A stretch of 64,000 nt of DNA from Haemaphysalis longicornis (Eukaryota; Arthropoda; Arachnida; Ixodida; Ixodidae): positions 89,354,797 through 89,418,796 of the forward strand of contig CM023456.1 of assembly GCA_013339765.2 (NCBI GenBank), written 5' to 3'. The notes below the pieces were generated by a model, which did no database searches, had not been told where the DNA came from, and saw nothing but the letters and a program-made list of their open reading frames with translations. Both the position numbers and the translations under genes were made by a program. Of this stretch, positions 19,789 to 32,499 are shown one piece after another (the first letter of the stretch is position 1; every line of letters begins with the position of its first letter).

Positions 19789-22700
19789 ACACTCGTTTAA
19801 TTAGGAGAACCTTGGTTGTTTAAAAAAATTGTTTTGTAGTGTGATACCCCTCTGGCACATGTTTGATTGACTGGGCGGGTACGCTGCATTTACCCTGCAG
19901 TATTTTACATTACGAAATTAACCAGAGTTCAAATGTTTGCCCTTTTCTGCCCTGCCTCATTGGGAAATGTAGCTGCGGCGGCAATCATAAATTCCACGTT
20001 TCCTTGCAATTGAAACATCTGCTGCAGAAGGATTAGCTCAACAAACCTTTTGCGATGGTGAATTCTATTGGTTACTGCAGCAGTTTAAGATCAGATTAGC
20101 ACTTTTGCCCGCCTATGTTTCGTTAGCGGTGAGAATCATCCAGTGCGTAAATCTCACTCACGGACAATTTGGTTCAGTTTCGCGAAAAAGGTGACCGTCC
20201 CCGGATTCACGGAAACATAATGCGCTACCAAGAACCTGTACTGGAGTTTTCTAGTGGTTGCGATGCGTCAAATGCAATAAGGCTAATATTCGGCGATGCC
20301 CTTCCTGAAGCGGCCACATGCACATTGGAAACGTGAAAACTCCAAAGGCAAGCCGCATGCACGTGGACAGCAAGCCGGTGGTTACCTCGATGCACACCAT
20401 GGGTCATCGTCGCACCTCAGTCGGTGAACTTGAACAAGGAGCGGACACAGACAATAACAGAAAGCGTTCGGGACCATGAAAGCAGTTTGGTTTGTGCAAG
20501 GAGCAACAGAATTGATGCAAGGTTCTATGTGATGCCTCTGGCACCGCTTGCCTGGCCGACACCAGACACAAGGCCACCCTTGCCAGTTCAGGGCCAAAAA
20601 GCGGAAGGAGCGTAATACCAAGAATAAAGGGGTCAAATAGCGCTCCTATCGGAACAGTGTACCAACCAAGGTTGGTTTTACTCCATTTAATTGAGCTAGA
20701 AGTGATGAATATGATTCTCACACCAAAAGAGAAACCATAGGTGTCACCTTTCTTTTTTTTTTCGTTTTATAGAAGTAAGACTTGGGAACAAATAAGATCG
20801 TCTTGTTCATTCCACATTCCGAAAACAATGTTTCACGCACAAGCGAAAAACACTCCGGCACGCTTTCAAAACATTCAGCTAGCTTGCGCACAGGAAACGA
20901 AGAAAGGGAGGACGCGTTCCACTCTAAGCCAAATGACCTGCAGAAAAACAGGATACAGAAATCGAAGAGCGCTCTAAAGCAGGTTGAACGGAAACCGCTT
21001 CGTTTGAAATGAAAAGTACACCGCATGGTTGAGGCTTTGTTCGACCTAAAACGGACGCAACTGAAGCAACCGCCGGATATGGCGCAGCTGTTAACGCTCG
21101 CGTAGCATTCTTTTCTACACGTCTACATTTTCCAACGCTGCCTCCCAATGGTTGCTTTTCCAGAATCTGAACTTCCAACGTTGTCAAATCTCAGTAATAT
21201 CAAGTGGAACTCCAAACGTCCGCTCTGCGAGAAGGCGCGCTACGACACTTCTTTCTGCGACGGAAAACCAGTATGTAACATGGACATTCAACCACGCAAG
21301 AACAAGCGCCCGCGACCACGTACACGTGTGCTCAAACACACTCGATCACGCATAAATAAACGAATGCGCACTTTCATTGAACCCGCTGGACTTAAATGTG
21401 TGTTAACATTTCAGCAGACAAATTCATTGCGCGACACGAGCCAGGAGGAAAAAGTTCATAATTTTCCAATCGAACACCTGTTTCCCTTTGATGCAGCTTA
21501 TAAGCGATCAATATATTTTTGATTAAATTTTATTAATTGTACTAGTACTTCAAACTTAGGAACGGTAGAGTAGTGGTGCTAATGCAGGGACCGAGTGCGG
21601 CGAGCAAATGCATTGTGAACGCGTAGAAATTTTTGATGATGAGCGGCGGAGCGCAAAGTCTTGTTCGGATACCGCGCCGCGACTGCACGCACCTACGGGA
21701 CCACAGTTTGGGGGTATATGCATACCATGCTCTCAGCGCGTGACTTCAATACAAGGGAATAGACAAAGGGATGATGAAGACAGATCGCTTGGATACACCG
21801 CTTAGCTACAGGGTCGCTTGGCTACACCGTACAGTTTATCCAAACGTTTTTAAGCGTGTAACTAACTTCCTGTTTCACAAATCAATCGTGAAGCGGCAGA
21901 GATTTAATCTCAGAAAGCGACAGCGAAGGGTGGCTGGCTTTTCATCTTTGCAGAGTAAGGAGCTCTGTCGAACACCAAGCAATGAGGCAGGAAGAAACGG
22001 TCGGTGGTACAATACAAAGCGCTACTACAGAATGTTTATTTAGTTGAGATATATGTGTCAATGGAAGCAACCAAAAGTTGAAATGGGAAAATCTCGCGCA
22101 ACACGCGCAAGTCACAACTTCCCTGTCCTTTGTGTTCACGTGTACACAAACAGGCTATCTTTAAGGGCGGTATGAATGAAAAATATACCTTTTGGACAAC
22201 AGAATACTACGCCTTTTATAAAATGGGTCGATGTGCTATCATGGTATTGCATACTCCAAAAATTCACTTCCCTCTTTTGGAACTTAAAAACTTGGAGGCA
22301 ATGTCACATCATCTAGTTAACGGCCACGTTCTCTGCGGCGTGCCCCAGCTTATAGTTGCTCCGGTGCTTACTGATTCCACCGCTTCTCTTTGTAACGTAC
22401 CCTCGGTTTTCCGAGAAGCATAAAGAATATACGACAGTCTCTGGGCTAAAACGTACTTCGAAAGATGCTTAACACCGCATGCAAATTTTTTTCCTTCATT
22501 GCACCAAGTTCCAAGGATCACTTTTCTCCCCATAATGATTTTTGTTGAGGCAAATACAGCCTTCCCAACTTGTCCTGCCACAACCTTCTGTAGGCTATGC
22601 CAAACATAGGGCAAATACGGCATCGTAAGTACAGACGTCCTGTGGTTGCCGGGCCTGAGGTCCTGCCTTTTGCTTTTTCCTGCCACTTCTTTCATCAACC

Positions 22701-23990
22701 TTCAAGGTGCATTCACAACAACCTATCGCAATGAATAAAAAAAACAATGGTGGGTTATAGCGGTACTTTTTTGTCATTTTCGTGTAGTCATACCGACATC
22801 AACAGCACTACTTTTTTTGTTCTGTATAGCCGTTCATACCAACGATATATTTTGCGACAGCTCACGAAACTCGCGTGCAAAACTCGAATTACACAGGCGA
22901 AATCCGTGTTGTTTCAATTTGTCCTACCCTTTCGTGGTACCCAACCGATCATCCTCGTTTATGCGCACGGCACCCGTCGGGTGGTGTAAATCGAGGGTAT
23001 TGTTGAGGGAGAATGGCGTTTAGCTCATTCTGAATGTAAATGTGCCACAAACCATCTATAAGTGATTGGTCCAAAAACGTTCGCTGACTTTCCAGTATGT
23101 GAAGGATGACCAGCGGAGCTGGACTTAGTCTAAGAGTATCGACGCTGCTCCACCCGCACCAGAACCGCCTCTTGCCACCGTTGTCACTTGAACTGACCAG
23201 CACACAATAGCTCGCTGCAAGCGCTAACTGATGCGAGAGGGACTTCTTCCCTCCCTTTGCAGCGATGTTTCTTGTTACCAATGTCGCTAGATGCGAGAAT
23301 GTATCTACGTCACCTGTAAACACCGCTGCTTTCTTTTGCCTCATTTCTAAATTCTTACCAACTTAAGCTATTTTTTTCGCGAATGGGCATGAGGCTGCGC
23401 CAAACGAGATTCTTTGTGTAAACGATCATCGTCGGATTTTTCTATCGCCTAGCGATATCAAGCTTACTTTTAAAAATGGCTCAGTTTGACCGCTTCTACA
23501 CCGAGTTACACCAGCGAAAGCATACGTTTACACACAGTTCATTTGAAAAGTTTCCCTTTGCTTGACATTGCGCAGCCTACCATATAGCTACGCATACTGG
23601 AGTATCAAATTTGTCCTTTCACACGCAAGGACGGCCCACCCGGTGCTTAGCAATCAAGTGAAGGCAAGGCAACCATTTCGCACTTGCCAAATCACCTGGT
23701 ACTGGAGCCACTAGGCTCCGAGAGATGGAAGTGAATAGAAAAGAAGAGGCGGCTTGCACGCCAGCCGCTGAAGAGCATTTACAATGTGGTGAATGCCCTT
23801 GAGAGATGTAGTATAACCTGCAGTGGTTACCTCGTAATAAAACCGCATCAACCGTGTCTATAAAAGAGATATCCGCTCGGGGCAGCTTCAGTAATCTTGG
23901 TGATGGTGAGTGGCGACACCGCGTACCCCGAGGTTTCATACGTAACCTGTTACCTACCGTGGTGAGAAGTTTAAAGGTGAAAGGTTAGAA
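19789..23990. other. 4.2 kb with no recognised feature
   Basis: Open frames of 60-130 codons occur on both strands (for example 20382-20721 minus, 21148-21522 plus, 22309-22698 minus, 22949-23344 minus). None shows a known domain, a preference for one strand or splice-site support. No transposon ends, RNA genes or tandem repeats were recognised. It may hold very old repeats, introns or intergenic sequence. Confidence 0.4.
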
Positions 23991-24183
23991 GCCGCGAACG
24001 ATTGTCGTCGGAGTCTTGGTCAAGCTCCGGCGGACGGTCTTCTTGTCTGTTTATTATGCAGAGGGCTACCGGACCTTGCTGAGGATGAGGGTCAGCTCAG
24101 TGGACTTAATACCTCCAAACCTCATTCATTCCATGCTGTACGATATTTTTGAAATCTCCACTTTCAAATGATCGGGAACCAAA

Positions 24184-25450
24184 AATGGCGAGCACCGAAG
24201 CAATCTTCGAACCCCTATCAAACCGTGTCTTCACACTCCCGGACAACGTTCCCCGTTTCTTAGTCATGCAGACCGTCGACAAAATGAGCTCACTAACTTC
24301 GAAAGCTTTTTCCTAGTCGCGGAGTTTATTGAAAGTGTGGTCGGGAATACTATGACGCAAGCAAACTTGTATCTGGTGGCATGCTCGTTGAAGTTGCAAT
24401 TGAGGAATGGTCTACTTAACTTCTACAAACATAGGTGACCTAGAAATCCGTGCAACACGTCACTAAACCCTCAGCAGCTGCCTAAGTGTCACCTCGGAAA
24501 CTGAACTGATAAACGAAACTGAAGCGGATATTTTTGAGGCTTGCAGGATCAAGGCGTGACTGCGGTAGGGCGCATCATAAAAAAACGGAATGGAAATAAA
24601 ATCAAAACTAAACAGATTACCTTGACTTTTGATCGTAGTACGCTCGAAGAGTCACTCACAGCAGGTTTCTTTTATTTTCAGATAAGAGTACATATCAAAC
24701 CCGCGAGGTTGCTTTAAATGTTAAAGTTATGGGCAGGGTATCGATAACTGCCGAGGGAAAGAGACTTGTCAGAAACGCTCAAAGCATGACCACCAGACAG
24801 GCGATTGCAACATTACGCAATTCCGGTGTTGTACTAGGATGGGCCCCACGCTGCGTATCCGCGTTCTTGTGAAAAATTAAACCATGAAAACAAATAATCA
24901 ACATCAAAGATACACAAAACTTGTCGTATCCCGAAGCTCGGAAACGGCATTTAATGCTTCCCTCATGAAGCTATGCTGACGTTGCTCGTAGGGGGTCGGG
25001 ACAGCGTCAGATTTCGGTGGCAACCCAGTGCAATTACGCGGACCTGGGTCCATCCCCGCCCACCTTGGGACGGCTTCGGCTTCCAAGAACTTTGCCCCAC
25101 ACCCTGGAAACTCCGAAGTAGCTAAGGTGGCAATTGACGCTGTTGGTGGAGATTGCTTGCCTTCTGCTCTTACTGCACTGGTCCCCATGGACACAGTTAG
25201 AATGGAAGAGGAAAAGTCTGCCTCAACACCCTCACCCACACTGTCGCTGCAGAATCCCCTGGAATGCACGGAAAGCATAATTGGCACTCTCAAAGGCGCC
25301 TGGCAAAGTTAGCCAGATCTGACATTACCCCTTTCCCACCAGACGAAGGGATGGACGTAACGCCCACGTCAGCTCGATCAGCTTTTCAGCCAAACGGGAA
25401 GCGTGGAAACATGAGAAGCTGGAAAAACCACCTCCGCGGATCGCTGGCCC
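24184..25450 (+). pseudogene. LINE A ORF1 (gag-like) remnant
   Basis: A start-like ATG at 24184 opens MASTEAIFEPLSNRVFTLP. Later blocks resemble I/Jockey-type ORF1 proteins: FLVAEFIESVVGNTM (about 24300-24345), QGVTAVGRIIKKRNGNKIK (about 24550-24605), then TLTFDRSTLEESLTAGFFYF (about 24622-24680). The segment normally followed by CCHC zinc knuckles is degraded (about 24710-24850). Towards 25320-25450 the frame is basic and Pro/Ser-rich. The protein would bind LINE RNA. Multiple stops exclude function. Confidence 0.6.
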
Positions 25451-25689
25451 TAACCTCAGTGACCTACATAAAACCACACACACACGCACACACATGTTGG
25501 CTGCATTTAATCTTTAAACACCTATGGAAATACAACGCACTACACAACGGATCTGTAGGTGCCTGAAGGAAAATTGAGATGATATATATGAAATTCTTCA
25601 TAAAAAGAAATCAGCCATCCTCCATCTCCAGGCAACACACCTAAATTTAAAACAAACTTCCTAAATCGCTGCTCCAAGTTTAGGAAGGA

Positions 25690-26640
25690 TAGGAATATCT
25701 GTTCTCACTCGTCTGGTCGTGTAGCAATGATCGTACAGTAATCCCTTCCCTGCCAATTCGTCCCTCTGACAACAACCCTTGAAGTGTTTGCTGTGCGGGT
25801 GAAATCTACAACAGATTAGTAATAATGGGTTCACTATATATTCCCCCCATTTTCAGCTATCGGGTTCCGAATTCGAATGTTTGATTAATAAGGTACCAGA
25901 GCCATTCATATTGGTGCGCAACGTGAACGCCTATAGTACACAATGAGGCTCTTTTCACGAAGACGCCAGTGGCCGCTTAATTGAGAGATTTTACTCTCAC
26001 CTGGATCCTCTCTCTTTATTGGAAACAAACCAACATAAAATAGCAGAGCACAGATCACCTACTCACACATTGATTTAGAAATTGGCTCGGCCGTTATTAT
26101 CCCTTTCTTCGAGTGGAACTTGGACGTCAACCCCTATGAGAGCGATCACTTCCGTGTCACACTGAAGGGCTAAGATGAACTCCCCCACAGTTTCATGTAC
26201 CATAAAAGGACTAAAAAAATTTGCGCTAAATGGGTGGCTTTCCAGCAGAAGTCAACTATACTACACATCCATACAACACTTACAGATCGACGAAGTTTGT
26301 AGCATCTTTACCACACACATTTTTGATGCTGCTAGGAGTTCTATCCCATAGATCTCGGGCAATCAACAAAATCCCAGGAGACCCTGGTAGAAGGAAGAGG
26401 GTTTAAATGCACGTCATGCACAAAAAAAGGCCAGGGGTAACCCTTTCAAGTACTGAAAGGCAAAGAACCTCATTGCTATTAAGCACGCCAAGGAAGTTGA
26501 AAGCGTATTCGCCATGAGGCAAAAACAAACTTCTGGAGAGCTATTGTGTTGCCAAATAATATTTACACAGACACAAGCGAAGTATGGAACCGAAACAGAA
26601 AATTCAAAGGACACAAAACAGACCCCTTAGCCTTGTGAAT
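25690..26640 (+). pseudogene. LINE A ORF2: apurinic/apyrimidinic-type endonuclease remnant
   Basis: Readable pieces include VRNVNAYSTQ, stop, GSFHEDASGRLIERF (about 25915-26000), corresponding to GDFNAH..WGS..D.RGRLIE. Next is PFFEWNLDVNPYESDHFRVTL (about 26100-26170), in which SDHF is the catalytic His motif. The post-endonuclease linker follows with NLIAIKHAKEVESVF (about 26465-26510). The catalytic GDFNAH is altered to RNVNAY, losing the Asp and the His. This domain would nick target DNA to prime reverse transcription. Confidence 0.72.
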
Positions 26641-26919
26641 ACCGCTGGTGGCACATTGTAACACCAGGCAAACACAATGGCTAAACACTTTGATCTTGTA
26701 TCAAGCTCTTCAAACTACACAAACACATTTATTATGTATAAAACGTCTGTGGAGCGTAAGTCCATTAGGGACATAACGCAATCGTCACAAGGCGCTCACA
26801 ACTGTCCATTTCCCTCCTTGGCGACATGTAAGTGATCAGCAGCGGGTGCAGAGCAGGTGATATATACAATGATTCAGCACCTGCTTGCAGACATCCCCGA
26901 AACGTTCCTTTTTTGTTTA

Positions 26920-27800
26920 ATCAGATAGGGTGAGCCGGATGTTTCCCAAGGACTTGGAAGTAGGCAATTGTGGTGCCGTTACCAAAACAAGGAAATGAGG
27001 CCTCCTGTACAGCAACCTACCGGCCATAGCCGTAACCAGCTGTCGAAGTAAGCTGTTCGAAAAAATGGCAAATAGAAGGCTGGTACGCATTTTATAATAC
27101 CATGGTATTATGGATGACTGCCAAGCAGGTTTTCGGGAGGGAAGATCTATGGTAGACCAGTTTGTGGCTTTGGAATAGTACGTGAAAGAAACTTTGATCC
27201 ACACGCAGCACTGTCTGTCTATTTTCCTTGACTTGGAAAAGGCGTACGATACCGCATGAAGGTACGGCAACCTGCGTGACCTCAAAGGTTACGGTGTATC
27301 TGGAAGCATGCTCAACACCATAGAAAGCTACGTGTCTGAACGAGGTTTTCGCGTAAAGGTCGTAGCATCGCTTTCTAGAACACACATTCAGGAAAACAGG
27401 GTTCCGCAGGGTGGCGTACTGAGCTGCATACTTTTCATCGTCAAATGCACTGACTTCAAAAGCACTGCCACCCACTATTTTTTATGAGGTTTCCGTTGAT
27501 GACATTCAAATGAGCCATAAATCTTGTAATCTCTCAATCATCTAGCGGCAGTTACAAATTGGGGCAACCAAACTTGCAAAGTAGGATGATGAAAATGGTT
27601 TCAACGCGAATCCTGAAAAGAGCACCTGTGTTTTGTCCTCCAGGAGGCGTGATTAAGGCCAGATACTAATAATATTCTTAATGGTGTGGCGATTCCGGTT
27701 TAAAAAAAAACATAAATTTCTCGGTGCTGTGCTACATGATAAGTTACCGTTTATTCCGCACATTAAAACTAATACAAACGCGCCAACGGCTCTGTTCTGA
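26920..27800 (+). pseudogene. LINE A ORF2: reverse transcriptase remnant
   Basis: Blocks appear in order: VVPLPKQGNEASS and TYRPIAVTSCRSKLFEKMA (about 26965-27070), then DDCQAGFREGRSMVDQFVAL (about 27115-27175), then LSIFLDLEKAYDTA (about 27212-27255, containing the first catalytic Asp), then NRVPQGGVLSCILF (about 27397-27440). FSVDDIQMSHKSCNL (about 27490-27535) is the YVDD-equivalent box, and HKFLGAVLHDKLPFIPHIK follows to about 27770. Both catalytic Asp residues of the DD box remain, but stops (for example after DTA and in VALE, stop, YVKE) and frameshifts destroy the frame. Confidence 0.8.
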
Positions 27801-27804
27801 GAAC

Positions 27805-29880
27805 GGATTGCAGAAGTACAAAGAGTGTCTGCAAAATTACTCGTCAGCCATATCTACTGCTAAAAATTCTCAAATGACCTACCTTCTATCCTAAAAACCA
27901 ACCCAAGAATGTTTTGGCAAGAAATATCCCCCCGCCCCCTCGCGATACCAACAAGATATTATTGCATGATAATGAGCAGCCTCCCATTCCAGAGAGTGAC
28001 TGCCGCACCGTATTTAACACCATTTTTTCGTCAGTATTCACTAGAAAGGGCTATGCTAACGTTCGTTCTTTTGATGGCCTAGACTGTCCATACATGCAAC
28101 CGATTGTCATAGCTGCCGAAGGAATAAAATGTCTTATAAATAACCTTAAACTATTGGCCTCCGCAAGAGTCGATAACATCAGTCAAACAATCTAAAAAAT
28201 ACCAAGTCTATTTCAAGCAAGATTTTGTGCCTCATCTTTTTGCAGTCCTTATCATCCGGATAGTTGCCGAGTGAATGTAAAATAGCTCAAATTGTGCCAG
28301 TATATAAACCTGTAAAAAAAGCACATGAAAACTACCGCCCATTCACGTGCATAGGTTGCAAATTGCTTTAACATATAATCGCTTCGAACATTTACTATCA
28401 CCTCGAAGCCAAAAGCTTTTTTTTGATAACCAGCACGGCTTTAAAAATGTCTTTTTTTGTGATACGCAGTGATTGAATTTCCTACTGACTTGCACAATAA
28501 CATGGACAGTAACTTGCAAACTGACTGTATTTTTTTTTATTTTTCTAAAGTTTTTGAGCGTGTAGCCTACGGGAGTTTAATCTATAAATTGTCCGCCATT
28601 CGACTAGATTCTTTAATACTATCTTGTCTTCGAAACTTCAGTTTTTATGCGTGAACAGCTCACGGTAGTGAACGATTATACCTCGCCGCTATCCCCTGTT
28701 ACTTCGGGTGTGGCTCAGGGCAGTGTTAGCGTTTTTACTATTTGTAATGACCTGCCTTCACGCGTCACATCTTGTATGCGCCTTTTTGTTGACGACTGCA
28801 TAATTTATAAAAAAAAATAAATGACCCCACTGGCCACGTCACGCTTCAAAAAGACCTATACCGTATCTAGGATTTATGCAAAACATGGCAGATGTCTTTA
28901 AACTTCACTAACTGCCGAATAATAACCTTTAGCCGAAAACGCACTAACACTACTTTTTCACATTTTCTGAACAAACATTTAGATTCAAGACATAAACATG
29001 TAAATGACGAGGTGTGCTCCTACCGGCAAATCTTTCATGGTCCTCCCACCTTAACGCCATATGGGCTAAACCCTCATGGTCATGAGGATACTTACGTCAA
29101 AATTTGCATGCTTGTCCGTCTAATATTCGTCAACTAGCCTACAAAACATTTGAATTACCACAGCTAGAGTTCATGCCCTTAGTTTGGTCCCCCTGTCAAA
29201 ATTATTTAATTGATAAACTAGAAGCCATTGAAATTCGGGCGGCGCGGTTCATAGCCAAGTCATATGACTTCAGGTCAACCATAACAAAAAGAAAACACAA
29301 ACTTTTATTAGAATATCTGATGGCAAATCGCGCTTTTATGCATTTTCCACAAATATATTTATCGTACCAGACACTCCCCGTTAACCACTATAAGCCCTCT
29401 TTCCACTTCACAAAGATTATTCAATCAACGTAGCTTCACCAGATTCTACGGCGCCACTAACTCGTTCAATTCATCTGCTCTCCCAAGTGCTGTCCGCTTG
29501 TGGAACGATCTCCCTGATAATATTGCATTGCTGACTAACCCAGAAACATTCCGCCATCACCTGCACAAGCATTTGTTAGTGTAAAACCACCAAATAGGAG
29601 CGGTTGCGTTCCTTTCTGGAGAACCATGATGATTTATGTTTTTTTGCAGTTACGGCTACCCCAAGGTGTTACACTTGATTTTTTATTGCCTGTAATAATT
29701 CTCTTGCCACGCTTGTTGTAATAAAGTTTTTTTCTGTTTCGAACTCACTTCTTTCTGTTTTATATGGTTAGTTTTTGTATAACTCTTGTTGTTCTTTTGT
29801 GAGTATTTGCTCTGCCAGTCAGCCATTACCCAATGCCTTGCTGGGCCTGTAAAGTAATTTTAATAAAAATAAAAAAAGTG
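27805..29880 (+). mobile_element. CR1/L2-group LINE inserted in LINE A
   Basis: LINE A homology stops at about 27800 and resumes at about 29885. The sequence between reads as a CR1/L2-group ORF2 from the pre-RT linker to the C-terminus. It ends with a 3' UTR containing CCCAATGCCTTGCTGGGCCT followed by TAATAAAAATAAAAAAAG, an ending seen in this group. The copy is 5'-truncated. No target-site duplication could be made out. Confidence 0.78.
27855..29585 (+). pseudogene. CR1/L2-group ORF2 (RT) remnant, copy 1
   Basis: FSNDLPSILKTNPRMFW leads to an open stretch (27914-28195) with SDCRTVFNTIFSSVFTRKGY, the conserved pre-RT region. RT blocks follow: YRPFTCIGCKLL, FDNQHGFKN, FFYFSKVFERVAYG (Asp of the first RT motif lost), SGVAQGSV and LFVDDCIIYK (DD box present, about 28780-28810). 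The thumb and C-terminal parts include LEFMPLVWSPCQN (about 29167) and LWNDLPDNIALLTNPETFRH (about 29500-29560), ending HLHKHLLV, stop. Many stops and frameshifts are present. It is the oldest-looking of the three CR1/L2-group copies. Confidence 0.78.
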
Positions 29881-29884
29881 TGTT

Positions 29885-31130
29885 AGGGCAACAAATATAC
29901 GAAAAGTCGTGATCCACCAGCCTTATGGGGTAGATAGAATGCGCCTTCTGCGCCTCTTGAACAGCTTGGTGAGGTCGCACCTAGACTATGGCAGTGTAAG
30001 ATATGGATCCGCCAGAGAAACTGCCTTAAAAATGTTGGATTCAGTTCTGCACTTGGGGCGCCGCCTTAAGCTCGGCGCCTTTCGGACAAGCCCTATCCTA
30101 AGCTTCTACGTTGAGTGTGACGAGTGGTGTTTAGAACACCAGTGTTCCTTATACAGCAATAATGTATCCTCTCAAGCTGGCGTCATTGACTAATCATCCA
30201 ATCAATTGTATCACCACTTACGCATCGGCCAGTGATATATTCCATAACCATCCGTCCATCACCATGCCATTCGCCTTGCGAATGGGCCCGCATGCCAAGG
30301 AACGCAGTATCACGGCGAACGAACGACCTATACTGAACTTCTTCCGCTGTCCTTGCTGACACTTCGATGCAGGTTGAGCATCATGTGAAGTATCTTTTAA
30401 ACTTATTGACAAAAACAGGTACCAAAAGAACTTATTTTACAGCATTTTGTACAGCTCCTACTCACGTACCCTTATGACACCTGCTACCCAGACGCCTCAA
30501 AATCCCATTCCACTGTCTTATTCGCTGCACATAATTCCAACTTTTGTAGTACAAAGACACTGAACAGAAGCTGTCGTATTTTCACAGCACAAGTGCATGG
30601 AATTTTTAATGCGGTTGAACACATCATGTAAATGAACATACAAAAGTCCGCTATCTTTACAGATTCTTAGAGTGCCGTGAGCGCATTGCGCTTAGTAAAC
30701 CCAAGTAAAAATCCTGTCTTAAACCGACTCACTAGAAAGATAACGTCGGCTTATGCTTTGTATAATACGATAGATATGTGCTGGGTTCAGGGGTACAACA
30801 TAATTTCGGAAATGAAATTGCTGACCAATATGCTGCGGTGGCTGCTCTTTGCGCTGGCGCAGATGAGCCTCTGATGCCGTATTTGGACATGAAACCTGCT
30901 ATACAAATAGACTCCGAGAACGATGGCAGCAGGAAGCAACAAATTATCACATAACAAACTACACACAATAAAACCATGCATAGGTAAACACCTAACTGGT
31001 AAACACGATAGGTTCACCGAAGTGTCCATTTGCAGATTACCATTCCTTTTAGGGCAAAGCTGTATTCTCATCACTTAGGCCGTTGTACGCCCATACGCCA
31101 AGCATGAAAGCTATCTTTCTCTGACGACGG
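29885..31130 (+). pseudogene. LINE A ORF2: post-RT, RNase H and C-terminal remnant
   Basis: YGVDRMRLLRLLNSLVRSHL then DYGSVRYGSARETALKMLDS (29925-30050) and LGAFRTSP are typical of the region after the RT. The RNase H portion includes DASKSHSTVLFA (about 30490), FTAQVHGIFNAVEHIM (about 30580-30630), FTDS, stop, SAVSAL (about 30655) and WVQGYN (about 30785-30800, from WVPGH). The C-terminal block VHRSVHLQITIPF (about 31010-31050) corresponds to EV.LCRLRIGH. The order and family agree with the RT before the insertion. Stops and frame changes make it inactive. Confidence 0.72.
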
Positions 31131-31174
31131 TGATGAATGATCATGGGTGAAGCGACAGACAGACAGACTAAATT

Positions 31175-32480
31175 TATTTGGCCACAGCTGGGGCGATTAG
31201 GCCGGTGACGTCTTCGCCGTAGTCTGTCGGGCAGCAGGGCGTCTGTAAGGCAGGGGTCCGGTGCCATCGGCCAAGGGGGCCAGGACTTCTTAGATGTTGG
31301 GTGTGAGTCACGCAGGGCGGCTTGCCGGTGCTCCTTGCTGGTGACGGTAAGGAGAATGGGGTGAAATCAGAGCCGCGATACTGGATGCTATCACAGGCCC
31401 ATATGATGTGGGAAAATAATGCTTCAGGGGCAGAACAATATGGATGTGCGTCTATGTATATTTGAGGAAATATCGCAGACATGACGCAAGGTGTCGGAAA
31501 GGATCGGGTCTGGAACTGGCGATAGATGACCGCCAAGCATCAGGGTAGGGATGAGTGAGGAAGTGAAAAAAATGCTACGATTGAAACGGTAATCGGTAAT
31601 CCGTTATTTTATCATACGGTAATCCGTATGTGTGCAGCCTGCCCCTTAGAGTGAATATCTTACTATCATCCGTGGTGCCATCGAGCCCTCGGTACAAAGC
31701 TCCAGGAGCTTCGGGGGTGCTAAGATTCCAGGTGGCGCGGTAGGGGCGGGAGCCCAGACGAGAGTGAAGGAGAGGGTTCGGATGTTCTGTGCGTTCAAAA
31801 GGACAGCTACACGTACTGGGGAAACGCTTGCATATTGAAAATGTAGGGTGGCTTATTTAGAGTAACTGATAATAGTCGTTTTAGGTGGGGACTCTGGGTC
31901 ATAGCCAATGCGATGGCGATCTCTTCTCTTGCTTTGGGGCATGTCGTATTTAAGGGAGCAGAAACGATCGGGGCTTGTGTCCAGTCAACCACCGTGGCTA
32001 CAGCAGCCGCTCTGCTAGGGTAGGTTGCTGCAGCATTGAGTAGTGTGGGTTAGCCTGGAAGTTGGACCCTTTTCAAGGGCTTTCACGTGGCTTGCTCTGG
32101 ATCCTCTTTGTGTACGAGATGCATGTTTCGAGAAAGAGATTTGATTCGGGGCGTCTAGTGGATGAAGGGAGGAGTGTCTACCAATTGCTGATAGTTGAAG
32201 GTGGGTGGTGAACTGCCTAATGAAGTAAGCAAATGCTTACCCTTTACGACTCTTAGTGAGTCTGTCTAATTGAACGGTGAGTTGCGCCTCCTATGTATTG
32301 GGAAGGACGCTGTGGACACCCAGTGCAAGGAGGCAGTCTTTCGATGATTTTGGCGAAGTCTGTGGACGGCCCTATGTATTTACGTCTCATTTCGTCTATT
32401 CTGAATCTTTCGGCTGGTTTAATGGCTAGGAACGGGGGAGAGTATGCTACGGGGTACAGTACAAAGGCTTGTAGAATCAA
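31175..32480 (-). pseudogene. LINE B RNase H and C-terminal region remnant
   Basis: On the minus strand, post-RT text appears as VLYPVAYSPPFLAIKPAERF (about 32395-32460), followed by EMRRKYIG. An RNase H segment includes REEIAIALAMTQSPHLKRLL (about 31860-31935) and a LNKPPYIF piece where the SDSK motif would stand. A C-terminal segment near 31270-31480 reads CSAPEALFSHIIWACDSI, from the family's C..C...TL.H..W.C. Stops interrupt it many times. RNase H would remove the RNA template strand. Confidence 0.65.
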
Positions 32481-32499
32481 ATGAGGTTGCCCTCCTTGA

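Larger units (their letters stand above)
24000..31150 (+). mobile_element. LINE A: nearly complete but decayed RNase H-carrying LINE, interrupted at ~27.8-29.9 kb
   Basis: ORF1, endonuclease, reverse transcriptase, RNase H and the C-terminal region can be followed in order on the plus strand. The RT and post-RT parts are separated by a CR1/L2-group insertion. Without the insertion the element is about 5 kb, normal for a full-length LINE of the I/Jockey assemblage. The RNase H domain points to an I-superfamily member rather than a classical Jockey. Stops and frameshifts occur throughout, so it is old and inactive. The 5' boundary is uncertain. Confidence 0.75.

Noticed and set aside
20382..20721. 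Overlapping minus-strand frames of 84-105 codons as a secreted or membrane protein
   Set aside because: No signal peptide with a mature domain, no family match I can recognise, and two frames compete over the same bases.
24904..25312. A 129-codon minus-strand frame opposite LINE A ORF1
   Set aside because: The plus strand here lies within the LINE A ORF1 remnant and the minus frame has no recognised domain.
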